A stretch of DNA of 64,000 nt, from the NCBI RefSeq assembly GCF_014168535.1, contig NZ_CP060007.1, positions 3,658,001 through 3,722,000 of the forward strand, in the 5' to 3' direction. Positions 1 through 9,510 of the stretch are shown here, piece by piece. Position 1 is the stretch's first letter; each line of letters begins with the position of its first letter. The notes under the pieces were generated by a model. That model was given only the letters and a program-made list of their open reading frames with translations. It did no database searches and had not been told where the DNA came from. Position numbers and translations under genes: made by a program. The DNA comes from Lacibacter sediminis. GTDB taxonomy: Bacteria > Bacteroidota > Bacteroidia > Chitinophagales > Chitinophagaceae.

Positions 1-581
1 GCCAATGCATTCCCTTTAAAATAACCAAGACCTGATGGAATATTATTTTTAGCATAAATAGCTCTCATTGTATCAGAGCCGGAGGCCGGATAGCCGATGC
101 CAGATGTATGCGTCAGCAAATCCCGAAAAGTAATTTCACGTTTAGCCGCAATAGTGGTATAGCTTGTATCAGAAGCATTGTAGCTATTGATCAGTTTTGG
201 TTTTTTAAACTCAGGTATAAAATCAGATATAGGTTGATCGAGGGTAAGCCTTCCTTGCTCAAGCAACTGCATAATTGCCAAACTTGTAATTGCTTTGGTC
301 TGGCTCATAATCCTGAAAATCGCATCAGCCTGCATTTTTGTTTTACTCGAACGATTCGCATATCCACTTCCTTTATAATAAACAACCTGATTGTCTTTGA
401 CTATAATTACAACAGCACCAACAAGCCAGTTTTGATCTTGATAATTTTTCAAGATGGTATCAATTTGCGCTAATCGTTGATAATTAAACCCATGATGTTG
501 TTTTACTATTGGTGAAAGGGTTTGTGCAAAGACACATTGCAGTGCAAAAAGGGCTAAAAATAACCCTGTTATTTTTTTCAT
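1..581 (-). CDS. Serine hydrolase, beta-lactamase class C / esterase family (partial)
   Basis: The reverse strand encodes about 193 residues from an ATG at 581; the gene runs off the window start, so the C-terminus is missing. An N-terminal hydrophobic segment ending in Ala-Gln fits a signal peptide, so it is probably periplasmic or surface-exposed. The serine-lysine pair of the family is visible as Ser-Gln-Thr-Lys in a context (FRIMSQTKAITSLAIMQLLE) typical of PF00144 beta-lactamase/DD-peptidase/esterase proteins. A following LLTHTSGIGYP stretch is also characteristic. In Bacteroidota these are often esterases or peptidases rather than antibiotic-resistance enzymes. Substrate cannot be told. 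It lies on the same strand as the MFS transporter gene, 115 bases downstream of it. Confidence 0.85.
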   Translation of the reverse strand, partial: MKKITGLFLALFALQCVFAQTLSPIVKQHHGFNYQRLAQIDTILKNYQDQNWLVGAVVIIVKDNQVVYYKGSGYANRSSKTKMQADAIFRIMSQTKAITSLAIMQLLEQGRLTLDQPISDFIPEFKKPKLINSYNASDTSYTTIAAKREITFRDLLTHTSGIGYPASGSDTMRAIYAKNNIPSGLGYFKGNAL

Positions 582-696
582 TCGTGATTTTGATTAGGGT
601 GATTTAACTGGGTATTTAGTGTTTGCCAGATTTAAATAAAGACGAGCAAAATGAAGTTACTTGTTTTCCTGAATTTTCGAGAGGTCGTCAACGATT

Positions 697-1971
697 TTAT
701 TCTACAAAATCCAGGTCCTTATGAAATGTTTCCTTCGATAATATTGCAGCAACAATTGTTATTGCCATAATAATTACCGCTGCAATCCATCCACCGGTAT
801 AATAATCAGTAGCACCTCTCAATAATTGAAACAAAGGAAGTATAAGTATGGCAAGCATACCTCTTACCATATTCGGTATTGTTGTTGCTGCTGTTGCCCG
901 AATGTTGGTACCAAACTGTTCTGCCCCCATTGTCACAAAAATGGCCCAGAAGCCTGCACCAAAACCAAGTCCGCCGCAGATCCAGTACATTCTGCTTGCA
1001 GAACCATTCCATTGTGATGTAAAAAATAAAATCATGAAGAATATGGTAATGCCATAAAATATATACAATGCTTTTTTTCTGCTCTTCAACCATTGACTAA
1101 GCACACCAATGAGTATATCACCCAGTGAAATTCCTGCATAAGCAAACATGATCGATTTACCGGGATCGATTTTTTCTGTAATACCCATATACTTACCAAA
1201 CTCGTTGGAAAATGTGATTAATACACCAATCACAAACCAGGTGGGCAAACCAATAAGAATACTTAACAGGTAACGTTTAAAACGATCTTTGTTATTAAAC
1301 AACATGAAGAGGTTACCTTTTTGCACGTTTGCTTTTTGCACTGTATGAAACATACCTGACTCAGAAACTGAAACACGCAGGAGCAACAATGCTATACCCA
1401 AGCCTCCACCCACAAAATAGCAAGTACGCCAATCGAAATAAAGTTTTAATACAAATGCTGCCACTGCGCCTGTTAAGCCAACACCTGCAACAAGTGATGT
1501 TGCCAGTCCTCTTTTTTCTTTTGGAGTGAGTTCTGATACCAATGTAATGCCTGCCCCCAACTCTCCCGCCAAACCAATGCCTGCAATAAAGCGGATGACT
1601 TTGTATTGATCTGTTGTTTGCACTAATCCATTAGCTATATTGGCAATGGAATATAAAAGTATAGAACCAAACAACACACTTAAGCGTCCTTTCTTATCTC
1701 CCATTACACCCCATAATATTCCTCCAATGAGTAAGCCCCACATCTGCCATTGAATAATGGCTTCACCTTCTGTGAGCAATTGTGCATCTGTTAAATTTAA
1801 TGAGCGAAGACTTTCCACCCTTACAATACTGAATAGTAACAGATCGTAGATATCAACAAAATAACCCAATGCAGCTACCAGCACTGCCACACTAAATATT
1901 GATTTATCCTTTTGTTCAGTCATAGTCAATGGCCCGCTGCTTGTGGTTTGCTTTTGTTCTGTTAACGGCAT
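697..1971 (-). CDS. MFS transporter, probable organic-acid or sugar:H+ symporter type
   Basis: A 424-residue inner-membrane protein with about 12 hydrophobic segments. The loop 2-3 signature of the major facilitator superfamily is present (GVMGDKKGRLSVL). The segment IRFIAGIGLAGELGAGITLVSE followed by a Pro-Lys-Glu-Lys-Arg-Gly loop resembles metabolite:H+ symporters of the AAHS/MHS type. The N-terminus contains a near-repeat (PLTEQK, then PLTMTEQK), so translation could start at Met1 or at the internal Met17 (codon 1921-1923). It follows the SusC-SusD operon on the same strand but is separated by a strong terminator. A role in importing a product of that locus is inference only. Confidence 0.85.
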   Translation of the reverse strand: MPLTEQKQTTSSGPLTMTEQKDKSIFSVAVLVAALGYFVDIYDLLLFSIVRVESLRSLNLTDAQLLTEGEAIIQWQMWGLLIGGILWGVMGDKKGRLSVLFGSILLYSIANIANGLVQTTDQYKVIRFIAGIGLAGELGAGITLVSELTPKEKRGLATSLVAGVGLTGAVAAFVLKLYFDWRTCYFVGGGLGIALLLLRVSVSESGMFHTVQKANVQKGNLFMLFNNKDRFKRYLLSILIGLPTWFVIGVLITFSNEFGKYMGITEKIDPGKSIMFAYAGISLGDILIGVLSQWLKSRKKALYIFYGITIFFMILFFTSQWNGSASRMYWICGGLGFGAGFWAIFVTMGAEQFGTNIRATAATTIPNMVRGMLAILILPLFQLLRGATDYYTGGWIAAVIIMAITIVAAILSKETFHKDLDFVE

Positions 1972-2021
1972 ATAATCGTTCTTAGTAATAACTATTAAAA
2001 TGCAAAGAAAGAAACTGGTTT

Positions 2022-2051
2022 TAAAAAGCCCCGGTAGCCGTTCACCGGGGC
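2022..2051 (-). terminator. Rho-independent terminator of the SusCD operon
   Basis: Perfect 8-bp GC-rich stem (GCCCCGGT / ACCGGGGC, 2028-2051) with an 8-base loop. Read on the minus strand it is followed by TTTTT. It lies 42 bases after the stop of the 817-residue protein gene and before the MFS gene. Confidence 0.85.
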
Positions 2052-2092
2052 ACGAGAAACTGCTGCTTATAAGAAAGCTTCTTTATTAAATT

Positions 2093-4546
2093 TTACTGAT
2101 AGATAAGCCAGGCTGTTGCTGTACAATCTTTATCAGCTGTTGCTCTTATCCAGTGTGCACTGTAGCCATCAGGGAAAACATATTCAACAGTTTTGCCGGC
2201 GGCCACTTTTATTTTTTTGTATTCATTCCATCCGTTATGATCTACATCCACTTCCAGGGTGATCGTTATATCCTTATCTGCGGTTAAAGAGATTTTCTTT
2301 TTATCATAACCAGTCATCAGGTATGGAAGTGATGGTTGATTCGCTTTTACCTGACTGTTTTTCCAAACACCACCTTCACCAACCGGCTTGCCTAATTTCC
2401 AAACATCATCAATACCACCAAACCAAAGACCGTTGCTGTTATTATTACTATTGAAATAATGTCCGTCTTTTGCAGCATTTATTTTTGTTCCGCTTATCAC
2501 AAGTAAACCACGCCATGTGCAATAATCAATAATTTTCTTTTTATGCGTTGTAATTGGACGAATGGCTGCAAAGCCAGACTCTCTTCCTATTTCATACAAA
2601 GTGCCATGAGCGTTCAGCATATATCTTTCCGATTCAAGTTCTCTTGCATTACGATAAGAAAATGTTTCATACTTGTGTGAGGTTTTTGGCAAACGGAAAG
2701 TACCCGTTTTATCTTTTACAATAACTGACGCTTCATCCACTTCAAAATCTTTCTTGAAGGAGAGCAACTTCTCCATTTGTTTCGTACTGTCGGCAACAGC
2801 AGTTACAACTTCAAGTTTCTCATCTAACTCTGCATATTCTTTTTTACCGTTGCTGATATTGAGTATTTGTAAATTTTTATTATGGCCCGCAGGACGAATC
2901 AAATTTGCATGCACATCACCGGCTTCATCAATACCTGCAATTGAATTAAACATGGCATCCTGTTTTACATGCGGCTTACCCGTAAAATGAAAGAATGCTG
3001 ATGCTGTACAGTTTTTATTCGATTTTATTCTTATCCAGTTTGCAGAAAAATCAGCGGGGAAAATAAGATACTGGTAACCTTTTGCTGCAACAGTGATCTT
3101 TTTATAGTTCGTCCATTTATTATTACCTGCTTTATCAATTTCCAATGTAAATGATACTGCTTCTTCCGCATTGTGACTAAGATGCAGTATTTTTTTTCCG
3201 AAGCCATTAACCAAAAAAGCATCTGAAGGTACACCTGCTTTTACAGCATCTTTTATCCAGGGTCCACCCCAACCATTTGCTGCACCCCATTGTTTCAGAT
3301 CGGCAAAATTTCCAAACCATAAATTGGATTGTGAACGGCCAGCCATTGGATTTTCAAGTATCGATGTTTCATCTGTTGCAATAACCAACTTCCCATTCCA
3401 GTTACAGAAATCAGGAACATAACGCAGGTGATTACTGATGGGTGAAATACCTGCTGTGTTTTTGTAAGAGAATGTTTTAGGAAAATCATAAAACATACCA
3501 AACATATCCATCAACATTTTATTATTTCCAATTTCTCTTATGCGTGGCCACTCGGTAAACCATCCGCCCAAACCTTCGTAAGTACGGGTTGATTTTGGCA
3601 ACCGGAAACTGTACCATTTACCATTATCCAATAGTTTTAAAATAACTGAACGTTTATCCCAACCCATGCTCCATGCCGGAGCATTATCATCAGGTGCACC
3701 ATAAATTCCACCGGGACCTGTTACTTCAGTAAATTGTCTTCTTTCAATGATCCTCCATTCTTTCCCATCCCACTCTGCTAATACACCTTTCTCTTCATCA
3801 TTTTTTGGTGCAGCACCAGCCTTCAGATCTTCTTTTCCTATATCAAAAACTTTATGCTCGCCATTGTTCGCAATGATCAATCTTTTCTGTGCAGTGTAAC
3901 CGCCTTTCCCATGCCAACCAGGTACCGGTTTATTGAAAAGTTTATTTACTGCAAGCGTGTGCACATTCACTTCATACAGCATGCCTTCCATGTCATAGAA
4001 ATAAACCATGTTAGCTGGATCAAATAAATGTCTTGCAGTTGCGGTCATTCTTCCCGGCATCACTGTTAGGGGTATTACTCTTACTTTTCCATTAGCATCG
4101 ATTAAATAAGAACCGGTAATCAATTGATTTGATTCTCTATGAATCATCCTGTTTGCAGGTGTTCCTCCAACGCTTTCGGGATGAATAATCATATTCAAAT
4201 TTGAATCGATGCTGTAAAGTTTATCTGAACTTCCATTGGGGCAATGTGGTGAATAAGTAACCATCCACAATTTACCGGCCCATGGCACAGTGGCGCCAAT
4301 ACCCACCTCTCTACCCTCTAACTTTTTATCATAATTCCCATCTGTTCCAATTGGTTCGCATGCAGTTGATCCACCTTCATTAAATACAGTAAGATGCGGA
4401 TATACGCCGCTGATCTGTAACGGTTTTTTGGACGACGGCTTCAATGTAATACCCGTTGATACTGTTGTTTGAGCTGTTATTGTTGCAGCAGCACATATGG
4501 CCATGGCACACATAATGCTTCCAGCTGAAAATATCTTTCGCTTCAT
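2093..4546 (-). CDS. Secreted protein of unknown function with an internal ~200-residue duplication (SusCD-linked)
   Basis: 817 residues with an N-terminal signal peptide (hydrophobic stretch ending Thr-Ala-Gln near residue 26). I do not recognise a named family. Residues about 313-522 and 615-816 are diverged copies of one module. Each has an FRLPK-T/S entry, a C-x-W-x-G-x-LVI segment, an N-x-LWFG motif, a G-G-x-W-K/IK segment, an EI/EV-D core before N-x-W-x-x-YKKI-x-VAA, and a C-terminal HWIR/NWIR followed by Cys-Thr-Ala. Residues 80-300 may be a propeller-like region. It is the third gene of the SusC-SusD operon, 42 bases after susD, so a surface or periplasmic role in binding or processing the imported ligand is plausible. 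No catalytic motif is evident. Confidence 0.75.
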   Translation of the reverse strand: MKRKIFSAGSIMCAMAICAAATITAQTTVSTGITLKPSSKKPLQISGVYPHLTVFNEGGSTACEPIGTDGNYDKKLEGREVGIGATVPWAGKLWMVTYSPHCPNGSSDKLYSIDSNLNMIIHPESVGGTPANRMIHRESNQLITGSYLIDANGKVRVIPLTVMPGRMTATARHLFDPANMVYFYDMEGMLYEVNVHTLAVNKLFNKPVPGWHGKGGYTAQKRLIIANNGEHKVFDIGKEDLKAGAAPKNDEEKGVLAEWDGKEWRIIERRQFTEVTGPGGIYGAPDDNAPAWSMGWDKRSVILKLLDNGKWYSFRLPKSTRTYEGLGGWFTEWPRIREIGNNKMLMDMFGMFYDFPKTFSYKNTAGISPISNHLRYVPDFCNWNGKLVIATDETSILENPMAGRSQSNLWFGNFADLKQWGAANGWGGPWIKDAVKAGVPSDAFLVNGFGKKILHLSHNAEEAVSFTLEIDKAGNNKWTNYKKITVAAKGYQYLIFPADFSANWIRIKSNKNCTASAFFHFTGKPHVKQDAMFNSIAGIDEAGDVHANLIRPAGHNKNLQILNISNGKKEYAELDEKLEVVTAVADSTKQMEKLLSFKKDFEVDEASVIVKDKTGTFRLPKTSHKYETFSYRNARELESERYMLNAHGTLYEIGRESGFAAIRPITTHKKKIIDYCTWRGLLVISGTKINAAKDGHYFNSNNNSNGLWFGGIDDVWKLGKPVGEGGVWKNSQVKANQPSLPYLMTGYDKKKISLTADKDITITLEVDVDHNGWNEYKKIKVAAGKTVEYVFPDGYSAHWIRATADKDCTATAWLIYQ

Positions 4547-4588
4547 GTATTAAAAAATTAGTTGAATTATATTTTTGAATTAGTGCCT

Positions 4589-6274
4589 TTACTGATAGTT
4601 GGGATTTTGTGTAAGACCCGGGTTTTGTATACGGTCAACATTTGGGATGGGCCATAAGTATTGCCTGTTTTTATCGAAGTTGCGATCTGCAAGTTTTTTT
4701 ACATCAGTACCAAAAACAGAGTAATCAGGAACACCATCATCATCCAGCGGCGTAACTCCGGGGAAAGGCCATTTGCTGCGGTTTTGTGCGGCAGGATCGG
4801 GCAATCCAATCACTGGTTTCGTTAATGCTTTTTCTGCAAGCTTCCATCGTATAAGATCCATATAACGCAAACCTTCCAAAGGAAACTCTACCCTTCTTTC
4901 CCTGCGAACAATCCTTTTCAATTCAGTTGCATTGACTGATGTTACTGAGGGGTAAGATGCCACTGCTGTTACAGCTACACCATAAGCTCTTGCTCGTACC
5001 TGATTAATTGCGTTGAGAACAGATGCATCGATTTCGCCCAATTCAATTTTTGCTTCAGCATACGTCAATAATATTTCTGCATACCTGAATAAAATAGCAT
5101 CATTATCTTCTCTTAAACGATCGGCCCATGTCTGATCAATTCCTTTGCGCCATAAAAACCCGGTAAAGCTGGCGAACTGTGCAACCGCACGGGTATCTCT
5201 GTTACTCACTCTCCTGTTTTCTTTTGAACTGAATACAGTTAATGTATCGGGATGTGGTTGATAAGAATAACCTAACCATTGCGTATTGAATTCAACAATG
5301 TTTGCAGTGAGACGGGGATCACGGTTTGCAAACGGATTTTTCGGATCATACAAAGCTGATTCATCAATAGGTAATCCATCTTTACATTCATACGCATCGA
5401 AAATTTCACGTGTTGGAATCTGTGCACCAAATCCACCTGCATTTCTGCAAATAAAATCCTGCACAAATCCTCCGGCATTAAAAACTTTCTGCGCTTCATC
5501 TCTCGGAATACTGATGATGATTTCTTTACTCGTTTCCCCTGCTTTCAGAAACAGATCACGATAGCTTGCATGTAAAGCATATGTACCTCCTGTTGCCAAC
5601 TGCATAACTGCAGCAGCAGCATCTCTTGCGATATCCCATTTACCTTCATACAACGCAATCCTTGCTTTAACGGCAAGTGCCGAGCCTCTTGTAAAACGTT
5701 TAACCTGCGATGTTGTAAATGATACTGGAAGATTTGCGATAGCAAAATCAAGATCTGCAAAAATGAACGTCAACACTTCACTCTTCGCTGTTCTCGTAAC
5801 ATTATATGCCTGTGAAATTTCAATGGGTTCTTTAATTAAAGGCACATCACCAAAATGAGTAATCAAACGACCGTATTCGTAAGCACGCACCAAACGAACT
5901 TCTGCTTCAAGCCTTGTTATTACAGAAGCAGGTGTATTGGCTGCCGCACGATCTTTATTTGCAATAAATGCATTGACTCTTGCAATTGCTTTGTAAGCAT
6001 TCGTCCATAAACTCAAAGCAAAGGCATCATCAGCATTCATGGTGCCAAAGGTTACGGTATTGCCTAACTGTGCACGATGCCAGGCATTATCACTAAAATA
6101 TTCGTTATCGTTTGCCCAGAAATCGGCACGGTAAAGATCATTCACCGCAAGTTCAAGCTCTGTTTGGTTTGAGTAGAATCCACCTGTTGATGGTTCTGAA
6201 AGCGGATTAAGATCAAGCTTGGTGCAGGCACTCAAAGCTGTTGCCAGTATTATAGTAAAATATATTTTTTTCAT
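4589..6274 (-). CDS. SusD/RagB family nutrient-binding outer-membrane lipoprotein
   Basis: 561 residues. The ATG at 6272-6274 was chosen over an upstream TTG because it directly starts a lipoprotein signal peptide with lipobox Leu-Ser-Ala-Cys, followed by the typical TKLDLNPLSEPS stretch. The TPR-like helical N-terminus, the VRARAYG segment and the C-terminal YLWPIPNVDRIQNPGLTQNP signature are classic SusD. The protein caps the SusC barrel at the cell surface and captures glycans or other large nutrients. Its stop is followed by the 817-residue gene, and its start lies 28 bases after susC, so the three genes form one operon. The ligand cannot be deduced because no glycoside hydrolase is in the operon. 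Confidence 0.95.
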   Translation of the reverse strand: MKKIYFTIILATALSACTKLDLNPLSEPSTGGFYSNQTELELAVNDLYRADFWANDNEYFSDNAWHRAQLGNTVTFGTMNADDAFALSLWTNAYKAIARVNAFIANKDRAAANTPASVITRLEAEVRLVRAYEYGRLITHFGDVPLIKEPIEISQAYNVTRTAKSEVLTFIFADLDFAIANLPVSFTTSQVKRFTRGSALAVKARIALYEGKWDIARDAAAAVMQLATGGTYALHASYRDLFLKAGETSKEIIISIPRDEAQKVFNAGGFVQDFICRNAGGFGAQIPTREIFDAYECKDGLPIDESALYDPKNPFANRDPRLTANIVEFNTQWLGYSYQPHPDTLTVFSSKENRRVSNRDTRAVAQFASFTGFLWRKGIDQTWADRLREDNDAILFRYAEILLTYAEAKIELGEIDASVLNAINQVRARAYGVAVTAVASYPSVTSVNATELKRIVRRERRVEFPLEGLRYMDLIRWKLAEKALTKPVIGLPDPAAQNRSKWPFPGVTPLDDDGVPDYSVFGTDVKKLADRNFDKNRQYLWPIPNVDRIQNPGLTQNPNYQ

Positions 6275-6302
6275 TGTTGTTTTATTTAGCAGTAACAATC
6301 AT

Positions 6303-9300
6303 TTAAAACCTAACGCTTATGCCACCCATAATGGTTGTAACAATCGGATAACCTAAGTTGGCCGCTTCAGGATCGGCACCAATGTATTTCGGGAAATGAT
6401 GAATAGAGAACAGATCATTTACAGCAGCATAAAAGCGGATTGATTGCACAGCAGCCCGTTTCAGAAATGCCTGTCTCATACTATAGCCAAGCGTAATATT
6501 CTTTACTCTGAAATATGCACCGTTCACAAGCCAATGATCTGACACCAGGTAGTTGTTACCATTTGATGTTCTTGACAAACGGGGAAACGTTGCTGCTTTA
6601 TTTTGTTCTGCTGAATTGTTTACACTCCATAAACGGCCCACCATTGCGCTCGGCATATTACCAAATGCTTCAGCAAATGGCTGTATAGATTCACTTGGTA
6701 ATAAACTCAGTTTTTTACCTACTCCCTGAAATACCAATCCGAAATCAAAATTTTGATAGTCAAGACGGATATTACCACCATAAATATATCTTGGCAATGA
6801 ACCACCTAATACTTCTCTGTCTTTATCTGAACTGATACTGCCATCTTTATTCAAATCATTGTACTTCATATCACCCGGCTTTGTATTAGGGAACACCGGG
6901 CTTGCTGCTACTTCTCCTGCATTCTGGAAAATGCCGCCGGATCTGTAACCATACCACGAATTAAATTCATAACCTTTCAGGTTTACGATACTTCCCAATG
7001 AGCCGGGGTTACTGATTGTAATCACTTCTGTTTTTGCATCAGACAGGTTTGCAGCTACAGAATAATTCACTTTACCAAAATGATCTCTCCAACCCAATTC
7101 AATCTCCCAACCTTTTGCACCTATCGTACCCAGGTTGTCATATGGATCATTAAAGCCAACATAGTTTGGAATGTCAGAGATGAGAAGAATGTCTCTTGTT
7201 CTGCGAACAAAATAATCTGCAGTAACTGTAAGCCTGCTGTTAAGTAATGTCATGTCGATACCAACATCGGTAGTGCTGGTTGTTTCCCAACTGATATCTT
7301 CAATGGCAAAATCAGTTTGTGCATAACCTGTAAGTGGCACAACTGCAGTGCCCTGATAAAACAAAGCTGTGCTTGCAGCAAGTGAAGCCTGGTAGGGATA
7401 ATTACCTATACGCTCGTTGCCCGCTTCGCCGTAAGAAGCACGCAGTTTAAGAAATGAAAGCCACTTTACATCTTTCAAAAATGTTTCTTCTGAAAGCACC
7501 CAGCCGGCAGACACAGATGGGAACATTGCATCACGATAGTTCTTTCCAAAGCGTGAAGATTTATCGTAACGTATATTACCCTGAATAAAATAGCGATCAT
7601 TAAAACTATAATTCACTCTCCCAAAAAATGAACGTAGCGCCGATTCTGAAGCATTGCCTGAGTTGTCACGGAATTCCTGCGAGCCAACACTCAGGTAGGG
7701 AAATGTTGTTAACGGAAATCCATCTCTTGATGCAGAAATCGATTCGAAGTAATTATAATTTTCTTCATAACCTGCCAATGCCTCAATGCTGTGATACTTA
7801 CCAATGTCTTTACGATAGTTTGCAAGAAACTGTCCGTTCATGATCAGGTTTTCTGTGCGGCCCTCGTTTAAGAAAGTAGTTGAACGGAGGTTTGTGAAAA
7901 TTACACGTGACGGATCGTTAATATCTGTGAACCTGATTTGCTTTGCAAAGGTTTTATTTTTATCAAAATCAAAACTGGGCGAAATCAAAGCAGTTAATGT
8001 AAGATCTTTAATAGGTTTCACATTAATGGCTAACCTGCCAAGCAGTTGGCTTTGTGTACTCTTACCAAAACCACCTTCGTAAATCTGTGCAAGCGGATTA
8101 CGTCCATCTTTGCCCGGAGCATATCGTCCGTCAGAATAATAATCATCATAAATAGGTGGCAGTACTCTTCCTTCGTACACAGGACTGCCAAAACCCGGTG
8201 TTGAAACTGTTGACTTTGTTGTGGTACGTCTATATGCAATGTCAAGATTTACTGAAATGCGGTCATTGATCTGCAGATCATTGTTGAGACGCACCAGGTA
8301 ACGGTTATAATTAAAGTTATCATAAAACGCACCTGCATTCTGATAACCCAACGAAGCTTTTGTTTTCAGTTTACCAGTACCCATTGTAAATACAAGGTCG
8401 TGCCGCTCACGTGGTGCAAACCTGTACTTCATTGTTGCACGTTGCCAATCGGTATTTGGAAATCTGTCGGGGCTTACTTTGTTACTATCGAGGTAAGAAT
8501 TAATAAACGCCTGTGGATAGGGCCCTGATGATGCGCCATCGTTGACCGACTGCTCATTAAAATAGCGCATGTAATCCTGCACACCAACAAAGGATGGTAA
8601 TGATGTTGGCGTTTGCACGGCATACTCATAATTATATTCAAGACTTGACTGACCATTCTTTGCACGCTTGGTGGTGACCAGTACTACACCGGCCGCACCT
8701 CTTGAACCATAGATTGCCGCTGAAGCTGCATCTTTCAAAACAGAAATACTTTCAACATCATTTGGATTTACATTATCGATGCTGTTAACAGGAACACCAT
8801 CAACCAAAATCAACGGACTATTTTCACCGGTAGTGGTAATACCACGTATGCGGATAGATGCCCCTGAACCGGGGGCGCCGCTACTGCGTGTAACAGAAAC
8901 ACCGGAAATACTTCCCTGCAATGCTTCCGATACCTGAACTGTTTGACGGCCTCCAACATCTTTTGCGCCAATGGTTGATACAGAGCCGGTGAGATCTTTT
9001 TTCTTTTGTGTACCATAACCAACTACTACCACTTCATCCATACCTTTTACTTCAGCAGCAAGACGGATGGAAAGATTGTCTTCCGTAATGTCCACAGTTG
9101 TGGTTCGGTAATTCACAAAGGTTATCGTCAATTTTTTTACAGTTGTGGCAACCTGTAATGTGAATTGACCTGATTCGTTTGTTGTAGTACCAACGGTGGT
9201 GCCCTCAGCTACCACACTAACACCTGCCAATGGCAGATTGCTGGCGGCATCGGTTACAGTACCCTTTATTGTTTTGTTTTGTGCCAGCACGGGTAGAGTA

Positions 9301-9344
9301 AGTAAAAGGCAGAGGGAAAAGAATAACAGCAGTTTTTGTTTCAT
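6303..9344 (-). CDS. SusC/RagA family TonB-linked outer-membrane transporter
   Basis: 1013 residues. It has a signal peptide (cleavage after Val-Leu-Ala), then a CarboxypepD_reg-like domain (about 23-105, GTVTDAASNLPLAGVSV). A conserved DEVVVVGYGTQKKKDLTGSV segment leads into the plug domain (about 113-225, with ILVDGVPV and VLKDAASAAIYGSRGAAGVV). The remainder is beta-barrel ending in Phe. It imports a ligand captured by SusD using energy from TonB-ExbBD. It is first in the operon. A putative membrane-bound regulator is transcribed divergently 166 bases away. No anti-sigma/ECF sigma pair is present here. Confidence 0.97.
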   Translation of the reverse strand: MKQKLLLFFSLCLLLTLPVLAQNKTIKGTVTDAASNLPLAGVSVVAEGTTVGTTTNESGQFTLQVATTVKKLTITFVNYRTTTVDITEDNLSIRLAAEVKGMDEVVVVGYGTQKKKDLTGSVSTIGAKDVGGRQTVQVSEALQGSISGVSVTRSSGAPGSGASIRIRGITTTGENSPLILVDGVPVNSIDNVNPNDVESISVLKDAASAAIYGSRGAAGVVLVTTKRAKNGQSSLEYNYEYAVQTPTSLPSFVGVQDYMRYFNEQSVNDGASSGPYPQAFINSYLDSNKVSPDRFPNTDWQRATMKYRFAPRERHDLVFTMGTGKLKTKASLGYQNAGAFYDNFNYNRYLVRLNNDLQINDRISVNLDIAYRRTTTKSTVSTPGFGSPVYEGRVLPPIYDDYYSDGRYAPGKDGRNPLAQIYEGGFGKSTQSQLLGRLAINVKPIKDLTLTALISPSFDFDKNKTFAKQIRFTDINDPSRVIFTNLRSTTFLNEGRTENLIMNGQFLANYRKDIGKYHSIEALAGYEENYNYFESISASRDGFPLTTFPYLSVGSQEFRDNSGNASESALRSFFGRVNYSFNDRYFIQGNIRYDKSSRFGKNYRDAMFPSVSAGWVLSEETFLKDVKWLSFLKLRASYGEAGNERIGNYPYQASLAASTALFYQGTAVVPLTGYAQTDFAIEDISWETTSTTDVGIDMTLLNSRLTVTADYFVRRTRDILLISDIPNYVGFNDPYDNLGTIGAKGWEIELGWRDHFGKVNYSVAANLSDAKTEVITISNPGSLGSIVNLKGYEFNSWYGYRSGGIFQNAGEVAASPVFPNTKPGDMKYNDLNKDGSISSDKDREVLGGSLPRYIYGGNIRLDYQNFDFGLVFQGVGKKLSLLPSESIQPFAEAFGNMPSAMVGRLWSVNNSAEQNKAATFPRLSRTSNGNNYLVSDHWLVNGAYFRVKNITLGYSMRQAFLKRAAVQSIRFYAAVNDLFSIHHFPKYIGADPEAANLGYPIVTTIMGGISVRF

Positions 9345-9510
9345 TGTGCAATCGTTTTTAGATTTGAGACTTTAGCAGGAAAGGCTTAAAAAATAAATGA
9401 GGATATAAATTTAGATTTGCAGTGCAGGGTATTCCAACTTTTGGCCTGTGCAATACAAAACCAAAACTTTGAACAACTTAACTAACTGCAAATAAGTATT
9501 TTGCAAACCC

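Noticed and set aside
826..1057. Cys-rich short plus-strand frames opposite the MFS gene
   Set aside because: The run of cysteines comes from GTTGTTGCTGC-type repeats encoding hydrophobic residues on the other strand.
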